Shown in pieces: positions 34,106 to 43,053 of a stretch of DNA of 64,000 nucleotides. Source of the DNA: Bacteroidota bacterium (GTDB taxonomy: Bacteria; Bacteroidota; Bacteroidia; NS11-12g; UBA955); the NCBI GenBank assembly GCA_030682255.1, contig JAUXOK010000021.1, positions 29,190-93,189 of the forward strand, written 5' to 3'. Position 1 is the stretch's first letter. The number at the start of each line of letters is the position of its first letter. A program made the position numbers and the translations under genes. The notes below the pieces were generated by a model that saw only the letters and a program-made list of their open reading frames with translations, ran no database searches and was not told where the DNA came from.

Positions 34106-34765
34106 TTACAATTGATTGTGGAATTTGTTTTTTGAAAAACGATAAGCCAAAGAGATGTTGAAACCAATATTAAAGTCGAGTTGAGCTTGTTGTTTATTGG
34201 CAAATCCTGTCAAAGGCAGTTGAATTTCAGGAATCAGGAAAAAACGAGGACTAAGTTTGGCATCCATTCTGATAAAAGGAATGGCGCCAAAAGCAAAGGA
34301 ATGAGTATATGTAGTTGGAATATTACCATAGCTTATTTGCCTATCTTTAAATTGCCAACTAAAACCAAATCTAGAAGAATCCATAACATATTCTTTAATT
34401 TGAGTGGCTTTGGTATGCCCACCTAAAAATAACTTAATGCCACCATTTAAACTAAATTTTTCGCCTTCACTAAAAGAGGTTATAACACCTAAATTAACAC
34501 CAATTTGACTTGTATTAATATCTGTTTCTGTTAGATAATAAAGTTGATTAACTTTAGTAATTTCTCTGTTTTGATTTTTGAAATCCCCAAAAGTTTGTAA
34601 ATCGATTAAAAAATTGGTTTTCTTGTGCAAGGTTTCAAAACCAATGTTAAATCCATTGGTAAAAATTCCATTTCTAACCAACAAATTGGCTTTTATTTGA
34701 TATTTGTATTGCGCAGATAACCCTAAAGCGTAAAAAAGACCTAAAAAAACCAAAAACTTTTTCAT
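34106..34765 (-). CDS. outer-membrane beta-barrel-like protein
   Basis: 219 residues from the ATG at 34765, where the signal peptide begins (MKKFLVFLGLFYALGLSAQ); the frame is open to a TTG at 34774. The mature protein alternates hydrophobic and polar residues, with many Gly, Phe and Tyr, and ends NIGFNISLAYRFSKNKFHNQL, with the penultimate-strand Tyr-Arg-Phe pattern of outer-membrane barrels. Eight strands fit the length. Its partner is probably the FGE-domain protein encoded 3 bp downstream. Confidence 0.65.
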   Translation of the reverse strand: MKKFLVFLGLFYALGLSAQYKYQIKANLLVRNGIFTNGFNIGFETLHKKTNFLIDLQTFGDFKNQNREITKVNQLYYLTETDINTSQIGVNLGVITSFSEGEKFSLNGGIKLFLGGHTKATQIKEYVMDSSRFGFSWQFKDRQISYGNIPTTYTHSFAFGAIPFIRMDAKLSPRFFLIPEIQLPLTGFANKQQAQLDFNIGFNISLAYRFSKNKFHNQL

Positions 34766-34813
34766 ATTCACCAAACGAAAATAGGTGAAAAATATTGTTA
34801 AAAACTATTTGAT

Positions 34814-37759
34814 TTATTGTTTTATAACTTTAAAGTGTTTGATTTCATTATTGGTTTTAATAGTAAATTGATACATGCCACTAGTTAAATTCGATAAATC
34901 AAGTTGATTAGCAATTTGTTCGGCAGATTGCTTAAATACCATCTTGCCTAAAGCATCATAAATTATAATTTCAGCTGTTTCGCCATCAAGTAAAGATTCA
35001 ATGTCGATGTTTAAAAAACTGTTGAATGGATTGGGATAAACTGAAATATTTTCAGAAATATCTACATTCGTTATTTTAGTATTTGTTAATTTTTCAGCTC
35101 TTACAGCAAATTGAAATGTGTCTTGAATAACATCATTGCTAAAAATTTTGATGCTTGCGTTTTTAATGCCAACGGTAGAAGAAGAAAATGTTACAGTAAA
35201 TAAGGAACTATCACCTGCTGAAATATTATTCGGAATATTACTAATCACAAAATTGCTAGCATGTGTTCCGCTACTTACTATGTTTGATATTTTTAGGGTA
35301 TCCGTACCACTATTTACTATTCTAAATCTGCGAACTAAGTTGCTGGTTGTAGCGCCCATGTCGGTGCTGTCTGCCAGGCTTGGCGTTATATCTCCATTCA
35401 CAATACCAACACCATTTCCTTTTACGTTAATTTCGGGTTGTGGACACCTGTGAATATACACCTTATTTTCATTTCGACTTGATATTAAAACATAATTATA
35501 GACTGTATTATGCACCACTGCAAATTGGCCCAATCCAACGGATGTAGTTGCACCTAGCAAAGAATTTAAGGCACTTACAGTTCCTGTGATAGGATTTGCA
35601 TTACATGAAACACTTACAGCACCTGTATTGCTATTCCAACTTCCGCTCCTCACCACATAATTGCCGTTGCTTAAAACTGTGATGCCATAATTGCCTACAT
35701 AGTCATTGGCATTGCTACCCACCAAAGAATTACTTGAGCTTACAGTTCCAGATATGCCGGTGCTGCCATTGCCCCATGTTACTGCCCCTAGATTAACGTT
35801 CCAGTTTCCGCTTCTCACCACATAATTACCGTTGCTTAAAACTGTGATGCCACTACCTACATAGTCATTAGCATTGCTACCCACCAAAGAATTGCTTGAA
35901 CTTACAGTTCCAGAGATACCGGTGCTGCCATTGCCCCATGTGGCTGACCCTCGATTGCTATTCCAATTTGTGCTACTCACCACATAATTGCCGTTGCTTA
36001 ATGCGGTCATACTAGCTACATAGTCATTGGCATTGCTGCCCACCAAAGAATTACTTGAGCTTACAGTTCCAGAGAATCCGGTGCTCCCATCACACCATGT
36101 GGCTGCCCCTCTGTTGCCATTCCAATTTCCGCTACTTACCACATAATTGCCGTTGCTTAAAACTGTTATACCCCAACCTCCTATATAGTCATTTGCATTG
36201 CTACCCACCAAAGAATTGCTTGAGCTCACGGTGCCAGAAATACCGGTGCTGCCATTGCCCCATGTGGCTGCCCCTCGGTTGCCATTCCAACTCGAACTCC
36301 TAACCACATAATTGCCGTTGCTTAAAACTGTGATGCCATAATTGCCTATATAATCATCGACATTGCTACCCACCAAAGAATTGCTTGAACTTACAGTGCC
36401 AGAGATACCTGTGCTGCCATTGCCCCATGTGGCAGCCCCTCGGTTGCCATTCCAACTTGCGCTCCTCACCACATAATTGCCGTTGCTTAAAACTGTGATG
36501 CCATAATTGCCTACATAGTCATTGGCATTGCTACCCACCAAAGAATTGCTTGAGCTCACAGTTCCAGAGAATCCGGTGCTCCCATCACACCATGTGGCTG
36601 ATCCTCTGTTGCCATTCCAACTTCCGCTACTCACCACATAATTACCGTTGCTTAATGCTGTGATATTACTACCTACATAGTCATTGGCATTGCTACCCAC
36701 CAAGGAATTGCTTGAACTTACAGTGCCAGAGATACCTGTGCTGCCATTGCCCCATGTGGCTGCCCCTCGGTTGCCATTCCAACTCGAACTCCTCACCACA
36801 TAATTGCCATTGTTTAAAATGGTGATGCCACTACCTAAATAGTCATTGGCATTGCTACCCACCAAAGAATTGCTTGAGCTCACAGTTCCAGAGATACCGG
36901 TACTGCCATTGCCCCATGTGGCTGCCCCTCGGTTGCCATTCCAACTCGAACTACTCACCACATAATTGCCGTTGCTTAAAACTGTGATGCCATAATTGCC
37001 TATATAGTCATCGACATTGCTACCCACCAAAGAATTGCTTGAACTTACAGTGCCAGAGATACCTGTGCTGCCATTTCCCCATGTGGCTGCCCCTCGGTTG
37101 CCATTCCAACTTGTGCTACTCACCACATAATTGCCATTGCTTAAAGCGATGATGCTATTGCCAATATAGTCAAAGCCATTTGCATTACTACCCACCAATG
37201 AGTTGCTTGAGCTCACGGTGCCAGAGATACCTGTGCTGCCATTTCCCCATGTGGCTGCCCCACGGGAATTATTCCAATTTGAACTCCTTACTATATAATT
37301 GCCGTTGCTTAAAACTGTGATACTACCGCCTACATAGTCATTGGCATTGCTACCCACCAAAGAATTGCTTGAACTTACAGTGCCAGAGATTCCAGTGCTG
37401 CCATTTCCCCATGTGGCTGCCCCTCGGTTGCCATTCCAACTTGGACTCCTCACTACATAATTGCCGTTGCTTAAAGCTGTGATGCCACCATTACCTACTC
37501 TATCATTGGCATTACTACCCTTTAATGAACTAATGAGCGAATGGTTTGCGCCATTGTATAAATAAACAGCTCCAACCGCCAGTATAGCACCATCATTAAA
37601 AGTGGGATCAGCAACCACATAATTGCCATTGGGCAAAACCGTAATAGCGTTTCCAAATTGTTTCGAACCTGTAGGTCCGGTTAAAGTGTCTATCTGTTGT
37701 GCTTTGATTGTAACTATGGTATAAGACAATACGATAGTTAAGAGTAATTTTTTAATCAT
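34814..37759 (-). CDS. large T9SS-exported repeat protein (about eleven 54-residue repeats)
   Basis: 981 residues. Signal peptide MIKKLLLTIVLSYTIVTIKA. Residues ~25-720 are tandem repeats of about 54 residues; the consensus includes GSTGISGTVSSSNSLVGSN, a variable ANDYVG-type segment, ITVLSNGNYVV and WNGNRGAATW. Eleven copies are well preserved, with degenerate copies at both ends. Then comes an HYDIN/choice-of-anchor-like domain (PEINVKGNGVGIVNGD ... RRFRIVNSGTDTLKISNI, about 790-895) and a type A sorting tail (VYPNPFNSFLNIDIE ... HFKVIKQ). The repeats most likely form a beta-propeller- or solenoid-like stalk on the cell surface. Confidence 0.88.
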   Translation of the reverse strand: MIKKLLLTIVLSYTIVTIKAQQIDTLTGPTGSKQFGNAITVLPNGNYVVADPTFNDGAILAVGAVYLYNGANHSLISSLKGSNANDRVGNGGITALSNGNYVVRSPSWNGNRGAATWGNGSTGISGTVSSSNSLVGSNANDYVGGSITVLSNGNYIVRSSNWNNSRGAATWGNGSTGISGTVSSSNSLVGSNANGFDYIGNSIIALSNGNYVVSSTSWNGNRGAATWGNGSTGISGTVSSSNSLVGSNVDDYIGNYGITVLSNGNYVVSSSSWNGNRGAATWGNGSTGISGTVSSSNSLVGSNANDYLGSGITILNNGNYVVRSSSWNGNRGAATWGNGSTGISGTVSSSNSLVGSNANDYVGSNITALSNGNYVVSSGSWNGNRGSATWCDGSTGFSGTVSSSNSLVGSNANDYVGNYGITVLSNGNYVVRSASWNGNRGAATWGNGSTGISGTVSSSNSLVGSNVDDYIGNYGITVLSNGNYVVRSSSWNGNRGAATWGNGSTGISGTVSSSNSLVGSNANDYIGGWGITVLSNGNYVVSSGNWNGNRGAATWCDGSTGFSGTVSSSNSLVGSNANDYVASMTALSNGNYVVSSTNWNSNRGSATWGNGSTGISGTVSSSNSLVGSNANDYVGSGITVLSNGNYVVRSGNWNVNLGAVTWGNGSTGISGTVSSSNSLVGSNANDYVGNYGITVLSNGNYVVRSGSWNSNTGAVSVSCNANPITGTVSALNSLLGATTSVGLGQFAVVHNTVYNYVLISSRNENKVYIHRCPQPEINVKGNGVGIVNGDITPSLADSTDMGATTSNLVRRFRIVNSGTDTLKISNIVSSGTHASNFVISNIPNNISAGDSSLFTVTFSSSTVGIKNASIKIFSNDVIQDTFQFAVRAEKLTNTKITNVDISENISVYPNPFNSFLNIDIESLLDGETAEIIIYDALGKMVFKQSAEQIANQLDLSNLTSGMYQFTIKTNNEIKHFKVIKQ
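35590..37500 (-). repeat. coding tandem repeat array, unit about 162 bp
   Basis: About eleven near-identical units inside the surface protein gene. Units differ mainly at a few points, and those variants (ANDYVG / VDDYIGNYG, GNG / CDG) recur in non-adjacent units, as expected from unequal crossover or gene conversion. Confidence 0.9.
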
Positions 37760-38055
37760 AATTTTTTTACAAAAATATTGTAAATATTGTTATAATTTAA
37801 TAAAAAATATTTTATTTATAAAATGCTAAAAATCAAAAAATAATGAATTATAATTCAAATCATTAAAAAGATAAGTAAATTATTATTTGCTTTAAAAACA
37901 ACATTTTAGCATTTTTTTATGGAGTATTTAATGAATATAAATTCACTTGTAATTGGTGTTTATTTAGCGTAAATAATCCTAAAGAGTAAGATGCTTACCA
38001 AGAGTAAGATTTTTCTGATCAAAAGAGAGGCAAAAAGTATTTTAAAAAATATCTG
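37760..38055. other. intergenic region, no gene seen
   Basis: About 300 bp, strongly AT-rich. It holds two imperfect copies of AAGAGTAAGAT (37981-38010) and nothing else I can interpret. Confidence 0.5.
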
Positions 38056-38967
38056 CTACACCCCCTCACCCCAATTTTTTAATTCTTCCTCACTCCACAA
38101 TCCAGGAAAGAAAATTCTGCGTTGATATTTTGGATGCATGTATTTGCGCCAATCGCTGCCACCTGTAGCTTCTGCATTGCCCAAATATTTGCCTGCTGCA
38201 TGATAATGTGCCATGACCCAACTTACATTCACGGTGTAATCATAATGACGCATGGCTTTAATTAAAGCTTCGTCTTGTTGAACATTGGCAGGTAATTGCT
38301 GAAATTTAGTCCACAAATTAGTGGTGTTGTATGCCTCCATTTTCAACAAAAATTCAGCTTTATATTTTCTTTCAAAATTAACGAGCAAGGTATTTTTCTG
38401 ACCAGTTGCATGGTCTTTTCCAGCAGCTTGCCAATACAAATGTTCGAAGGCATGTTCGATAGGTGTGTTGCGGTCGATGGTTGCCCTAAAACGGTTGTCT
38501 ATCAAGTTGATTATTTCTGTAGAAGCAAATTCAATCAAACGGTATTGTGCGCTTTGAAAACCACTTGCAGGGGTCAAGGTGTTTCTAAATTTCATGTATT
38601 GTTCTTTTTCCATGCCATCGCCCATGATGTCGAATGAAGAAGACAACATATCAAAATAACGACTTACACGTCTTAATTTTTCCGTAAAAAAAGCCGCCTC
38701 AATGGTTTGCGCATTGCTTACCTGATCAATTTCCCAAAGTATCATTTTAAACAACAATTCATTAATTTGGTGATACATAATAAACACCATTTCATCGGGT
38801 AATGTGGTGCGTTGAATTTGTAAACCCAAAAGCGCTTCAGGCAAAATATAATCCCAATAAGTAATAGGGTTGGCATGCACCAAACCTTCTAAATGCACAT
38901 CTGGATTCTGATTGATGGCTATATATTTTTCTTCAATTCGCTTTAAAATATCTTCTCTTACTGTCAT
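38056..38967 (-). CDS. kynA: tryptophan 2,3-dioxygenase
   Basis: 303 residues. MYHQINELLFKMILWEIDQV is the conserved N-terminal haem/substrate segment and HYHAAGKYLGNAEATGGSDW (about 255-274) is the C-terminal active-site loop with the haem-binding His region. The haem enzyme opens the indole ring of tryptophan to N-formylkynurenine in the cytoplasm. No other kynurenine pathway gene is in the window. It lies downstream of the tyrosine-degradation genes on the same strand but is separated from them by a 0.6-kb repeat region. Confidence 0.95.
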   Translation of the reverse strand: MTVREDILKRIEEKYIAINQNPDVHLEGLVHANPITYWDYILPEALLGLQIQRTTLPDEMVFIMYHQINELLFKMILWEIDQVSNAQTIEAAFFTEKLRRVSRYFDMLSSSFDIMGDGMEKEQYMKFRNTLTPASGFQSAQYRLIEFASTEIINLIDNRFRATIDRNTPIEHAFEHLYWQAAGKDHATGQKNTLLVNFERKYKAEFLLKMEAYNTTNLWTKFQQLPANVQQDEALIKAMRHYDYTVNVSWVMAHYHAAGKYLGNAEATGGSDWRKYMHPKYQRRIFFPGLWSEEELKNWGEGV

Positions 38968-39031
38968 TTTGTTTGATTATATAAATTGTCTACAAACTTA
39001 TGGATTTTTGCTTGAATAGTTAAGGGTTATT

Positions 39032-39275
39032 GGTTAATAGTTAAGGGTATAATAGTTTCCCGCATGATAAATGCGGGAGGTTAATAGTTAAGGGTATAAT
39101 AGTTTCCCGCATGATAAATGCGGGAGGTTAATAGTTAAGGGTATAATAGTTTCCCGCATGATAAATGCGGGAGGTTAATAGTTAATGGTGTAATGGTTTC
39201 CCGCATGATAAATGCGGGAGGTTAATAGTTAAGGGTTATTGGTATAATGGTGTCCCGCATGAAAACTGCGGGATG
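39032..39275. repeat. tandem 47-bp repeats with hairpin TCCCGCAT...ATGCGGGA
   Basis: Four adjacent 47-bp units (39032-39078, 39079-39125, 39126-39172, 39173-39219) plus a fifth diverged copy to 39275. Each unit is GGTTAATAGTTAAGGGTATAAT..., then a hairpin TCCCGCAT-GATAA-ATGCGGGA. The fifth has TCCCGCA-TGAAAAC-TGCGGGA, where the loop and stem ends changed together. Confidence 0.9.
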
Positions 39276-39430
39276 ATTATTGGTATAATGGTTTTACGCC
39301 ATACTGTGTGAGGTTAATATTTATACCAATTCTAACCTTAAAATAGTCTATTTTTTGAGTCAATTAATTGGATTATATTTAAGGCATATTCGGTACTATT
39401 GGTCATGCTGGAAAAAGTTGCGTCATGAGT

Positions 39431-39570
39431 TGGTGTAATGGTTTCCCGCATGATAAATGCGGGAGGTGAATTGTTAGTGGTTATTTGTATTGGTTAACAA
39501 TTAATGGTGTAATGGTTTTACGTCCTATAGTGTGACTATTAACCATTATACCATTAACCTAGAAACCCTC
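39431..39570. repeat. dispersed copies of the GGTTAATG/TCCCGCAT repeat family
   Basis: One more hairpin copy (39444-39464) and degenerate GTTAATGGTGTAATGGTTTTACG text, between kynA and hpd. The rest of the 0.6-kb gap (39276-39430) contains no gene; a short non-repeat stretch lies at 39320-39420. Confidence 0.75.
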
Positions 39571-39574
39571 ATCC

Positions 39575-40726
39575 CTAAAGCGTTCCTCTTCTTGCTTGCT
39601 CGGCTTCTATGCTTTCAAACAAGGCTTGGAAATTACCTTTACCAAAAGATTTGGCTCCTTTTCGTTGGATGATTTCAAAGAATAAAGTTGGTCTGTCTTC
39701 TACGGGTTTGGTAAATATTTGCAATAAATAACCTTCCTCATCACGGTCTACCATAATGCCTAATGATTTTAAAGTTGCCATGTCTTCAGCAATTGTACCA
39801 ACTCTATCAGAAACGGTGTCGTAATAAGTACCCGGAACATGTAAAAACTCAACACCAGATTTTCTCATTTCGGTAATGGTAAACACTATGTCATCGGTTG
39901 CAACTGCAATGTGTTGACAACCTGCACCGCCATAAAAATCCAAATATTCTTCTACCTGAGATTTTTTTAATCCTTTGGCTGGTTCGTTAATAGGAAATTT
40001 AATTCTACCATTGCCATTGGTCATTACTTTACTCATCAAAGCGGTGTATTGTGTTGAAATATCTTTGTCGTCAAAGGTCACTAAGTTGGCAAATCCCATG
40101 GTGCTGGCATAAAAGTTGGCCCATTTATTCATTTGTCCAAGTTCCACGTTGCCTACCATGTGGTCGATGTATTTTAAACCTTTAGTTCCCGGGTTGTACT
40201 CGCTTTCCCATTTTTCAAAACCGGGCATAAATACACCTGTGTAGTTTTTTCGCTCTACAAAGGTGTGAATGGTATCGCCATAAGTTTTGATAGAGGCTTT
40301 AATTACTTCGCCATCGGCATCAGAGAACACAGTTGGTTCCATCACTATTTCCGCCCCACGACTGGTGGTTTCCATAAAAGCTTTTCGAGCATCCTCCACC
40401 CAAAGGGCAATCACTTTTACACCATCACCATGTCTGCGAATATGGTCCGATATTTCGCTGTTTGGATTAAATGGAGTGGTTAATACCAAGCGGATTTTAT
40501 CTTGTTTTACAACATAAGAACAGTATTCTTTGTTACCTGTTTCTAGTCCACAATAGGCAAATGATTCGAAACCAAATGCAGTTTTGTAATAATGGGCTGC
40601 TTGTTTGGCGTTTCCTACATAAAGCTCTACATAATCGGTACCGTTTATTGGTAAAAAGTCTTGTGCTTCTTCAAATATTTTTTCGATACCGTAATTGAAA
40701 TTTTCTACTTCTGTTAAGTTTGGCAT
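39575..40726 (-). CDS. hpd: 4-hydroxyphenylpyruvate dioxygenase
   Basis: 383 residues of two vicinal-oxygen-chelate domains. The Fe(II) ligands of the family fall in YIDHMVGNVE (His), GGAGCQHIAVATDDI (His) and LFFEIIQRKG (Glu); GFGKGNFQALFES appears here as SFGKGNFQALFESIE. It converts 4-hydroxyphenylpyruvate to homogentisate in tyrosine degradation, feeding homogentisate dioxygenase encoded just upstream on the same strand. Confidence 0.96.
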   Translation of the reverse strand: MPNLTEVENFNYGIEKIFEEAQDFLPINGTDYVELYVGNAKQAAHYYKTAFGFESFAYCGLETGNKEYCSYVVKQDKIRLVLTTPFNPNSEISDHIRRHGDGVKVIALWVEDARKAFMETTSRGAEIVMEPTVFSDADGEVIKASIKTYGDTIHTFVERKNYTGVFMPGFEKWESEYNPGTKGLKYIDHMVGNVELGQMNKWANFYASTMGFANLVTFDDKDISTQYTALMSKVMTNGNGRIKFPINEPAKGLKKSQVEEYLDFYGGAGCQHIAVATDDIVFTITEMRKSGVEFLHVPGTYYDTVSDRVGTIAEDMATLKSLGIMVDRDEEGYLLQIFTKPVEDRPTLFFEIIQRKGAKSFGKGNFQALFESIEAEQARRGTL

Positions 40727-40859
40727 ATGGTTAATGGTGTATTGGTTAATGGTGTAATGGTTATTGGTTAATGGTATAATGGTTATTGGTGTCCCGCATG
40801 AAAACTGCGGGATGGTTATTGGTGTATTTGAGTATCGATTATCAACTAATAACTATAAA
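40727..40859. repeat. dispersed GGTTAATGGT repeats with a TCCCGCA hairpin
   Basis: Between hmgA and hpd: repeated GGTTATTGGTTAATGGTATAATGG text and a hairpin TCCCGCA-TGAAAAC-TGCGGGA at 40792-40812, identical in form to the fifth unit at 39254. Confidence 0.8.
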
Positions 40860-42014
40860 CTACTCTAGCCAAGATTTATAATAGCCTTTTACATCTATTT
40901 TCATGGCTTCTTCAGTAATCATCACAGGGGCAAATGGGTCAATCATTACGGCTAGTTCATGGGTTTCTTTTTTGCCTATGCTGCGTTCAATGGCTCCCGG
41001 GTGTGGTCCGTGTGGAATACCGCCCGGATGCAAGGTAATCTGTCCTTTTTCAATGTTATTTCTGCTCATAAAATCGCCATCAACATAATACAACAATTCA
41101 TCGCTGTCGATATTGCTGTGGTGGTATGGCGCTGGAATAGCATCTGGATGATAATCATACAATCGAGGTACAAAAGAACACACTACAAAGTTGGCATTCT
41201 CAAAAGTTTGATGAATAGGGGGTGGCATGTGGATGCGACCAGTAATCGGTTCAAAATTGAAAATTGAGAAAATATAAGGATAATGATACCCATCCCAACC
41301 TGCTACATCAAACGGATGATTGGCATATTGATAGGGGAACATCAAGCCTCTTTTTTTGATAAAAATATCAAATTCTCCTAGCTCATCATAGGTTTTTAGG
41401 TTACTTGGTCTAACAATATCTCTCTCGCAAAAGGGAGAGTGTTCCAACAATTGACCAAATTGGTTGCGGTAACGGCTTGGTGTAAAGATGGGCGTAAAAC
41501 TTTCAATGTATAAAAGTCTGTTTGATTGTGTGTTAAATGAAATTTGGTAAACTGTTCCTCTAGGTATGATGATGTAATCACCATATTTAAAATTCAATTC
41601 ACCATACATGGTATATAGTGTTCCTGATCCTTCATGCACAAACAACATTTCATCGGCATCGGCATTTTTGTATAAATAGTCTGTACTATTCATGGGAGCC
41701 GCTAACCCGATGTGCATACCGCTATTAACAAACAAGGTTTTTCTGCTTTTCAAATAATCCGCTTCAGGTTGAATGTCGAAACCCTTAAAACTCATTGCGT
41801 CTAAACCATTTTCTATGGCTACTTTTGGAGCAACAGAATAGGCTTTGTCTTTTTGTTTCACTCTGGTTGGCGGATACAAATGATAAACCAAGGATGACAT
41901 GCCTGCGAAACCTTGTGTACCAACTAATTCTTCTTGATAAAGGTTGCCATTGGCTTGACGGCTTACTGTATGTCGTTTTTGGGGTACTGTTCCTAATTGA
42001 TGATAAATGGGCAT
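40860..42014 (-). CDS. hmgA: homogentisate 1,2-dioxygenase
   Basis: 384 residues from the ATG at 42014 (MPIYHQLGTVPQKRHTVSRQ, the usual family start); the frame is open to 42038. The cupin core shows HEGSGTLYTMYGELNFKYGD and the C-terminal metal and active-site region HPGGIPHGPHPGAIE. The Fe(II) enzyme cleaves homogentisate to maleylacetoacetate in tyrosine and phenylalanine catabolism. Genes for the isomerase and fumarylacetoacetase are not in the window. First of the aromatic degradation genes on this strand, before hpd. Confidence 0.95.
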   Translation of the reverse strand: MPIYHQLGTVPQKRHTVSRQANGNLYQEELVGTQGFAGMSSLVYHLYPPTRVKQKDKAYSVAPKVAIENGLDAMSFKGFDIQPEADYLKSRKTLFVNSGMHIGLAAPMNSTDYLYKNADADEMLFVHEGSGTLYTMYGELNFKYGDYIIIPRGTVYQISFNTQSNRLLYIESFTPIFTPSRYRNQFGQLLEHSPFCERDIVRPSNLKTYDELGEFDIFIKKRGLMFPYQYANHPFDVAGWDGYHYPYIFSIFNFEPITGRIHMPPPIHQTFENANFVVCSFVPRLYDYHPDAIPAPYHHSNIDSDELLYYVDGDFMSRNNIEKGQITLHPGGIPHGPHPGAIERSIGKKETHELAVMIDPFAPVMITEEAMKIDVKGYYKSWLE

Positions 42015-42132
42015 TAGAGATTTTAAATTAGGATGCAATTTTAATCCTAATCAAAAATAATAAATATGATAGCAGTCATTTTTTGAAAAAACTGATACAA
42101 ATCAGCAAAAAAGAGGAATTGTGCTTATTCTT

Positions 42133-42750
42133 TTAAGCGTTTTCATCCACCAAAAGTATAACTTGATTTATAGATTTAAAATAATCTGATTTTAATTGAA
42201 CTTTAATCAAGTTTTTCATACCCAACTCACTGAAAATTTTATTGTTTTCTGGTGTTTCAATTTGAGAAGAATTGATATAAAAAACTATATTTTTAAATTT
42301 ATTAAACAATTGTATGGGATGAATTTCTGAGTTAAAATAGAGGCTTTGGGTGATGCTTTCTAATTTGTTTACACTACAAATTAAAGTGTTGCTTGGATTT
42401 TCGATGGTGGTGTATGACATGTCATTGTCACAAAATAATTCGATCAAGCTAGTATCCACAATAGTGGGCTTATCAATTTCAAATTTCAAAACAAATTGTC
42501 TAATTTGATGCAATAAATCATATTCACCATTGAATGGATTGAACAAAAAACCATCTACTTGTGTCCAATTTTTTACAAAATCTTCGTCATTTAACAATAA
42601 ACTTGGTTCCAAAAGAGGATTATCCAAATTTAAATCTGGATAAGGATTTGCCAAAGGTTGAACCAGTCCTTTTCTGACATTTTTAAGAATTTGTTCTTTA
42701 GGAGTTATTTCAAACACGATAAGCTTTTTGGGATATTGTTTCCATTGCAA
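42133..42750 (-). CDS. hypothetical protein upstream of hmgA
   Basis: 205 residues in the longest frame, without signal peptide or membrane segment. It begins with a TTG (42750); the first GTG in frame is at 42717 and there is no ATG near the N-terminus, so the start is uncertain. Visible features: a Pro/Leu-rich segment (LANPYPDLNLDNPLLEPSLL) and alternating short strands and helices; no catalytic motif. It lies 118 bp upstream of hmgA on the same strand. I cannot assign a function. Confidence 0.6.
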   Translation of the reverse strand: MQWKQYPKKLIVFEITPKEQILKNVRKGLVQPLANPYPDLNLDNPLLEPSLLLNDEDFVKNWTQVDGFLFNPFNGEYDLLHQIRQFVLKFEIDKPTIVDTSLIELFCDNDMSYTTIENPSNTLICSVNKLESITQSLYFNSEIHPIQLFNKFKNIVFYINSSQIETPENNKIFSELGMKNLIKVQLKSDYFKSINQVILLVDENA

Positions 42751-43053
42751 AGAAAACTAAAATTTAGCATTATGCAGCATTTTGTAACAAATAATTAATT
42801 CATCATTTTGTTAATATTTAACCACCGTTGCATAAAGTGAGTATAACAATAACCATATACATATCTGGGTTTTAACCTTTATCTTTATTAAGCCCATTTC
42901 ATGATTTTAGTTTTTAATAATGTTAAATTTATACAACATTGATGTCATTTATAGTATATAATGTTGTAAATAAGCAACAAAATTTGAAAAATGTTTTAAA
43001 ATCAAATAATAAGTATTAACTTTGTGGTGTAAAATCAACATTAAAGTTGTTTT
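42751..43053. other. intergenic region upstream of hipBA with inverted repeats
   Basis: The AT-rich gap between divergent genes contains TACAACATT (42932-42940) and its inverse AATGTTGTA (42960-42968), and further CAAC/GTTG half-sites close to the hipB start (CAACATTAAAGTTG at about 43037-43050). These are candidate operators for the HipB repressor. A -7 element TAACTTTG lies at 43017-43024. Confidence 0.5.
43017..43024 (+). promoter_or_regulatory. -7 promoter element TAACTTTG of hipBA
   Basis: Match to TAnnTTTG, 29 nt before the ATG at 43054, giving a short leader. The possible operator half-sites flank it on both sides, as expected for autorepression. Confidence 0.55.

Noticed and set aside
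36055..36303. Plus-strand frame antisense to the repeat protein
   Set aside because: It exists only because the repeats lack stops in that frame.
39032..39275. CRISPR-like array
   Set aside because: The 47-bp units are directly adjacent with no unique spacers, and no cas genes are present; it is a tandem repeat.
40142..40151. GTTCCACGTT resembling a parS half-site
   Set aside because: Only the left half matches; the right half (GCCTAC) is unrelated.
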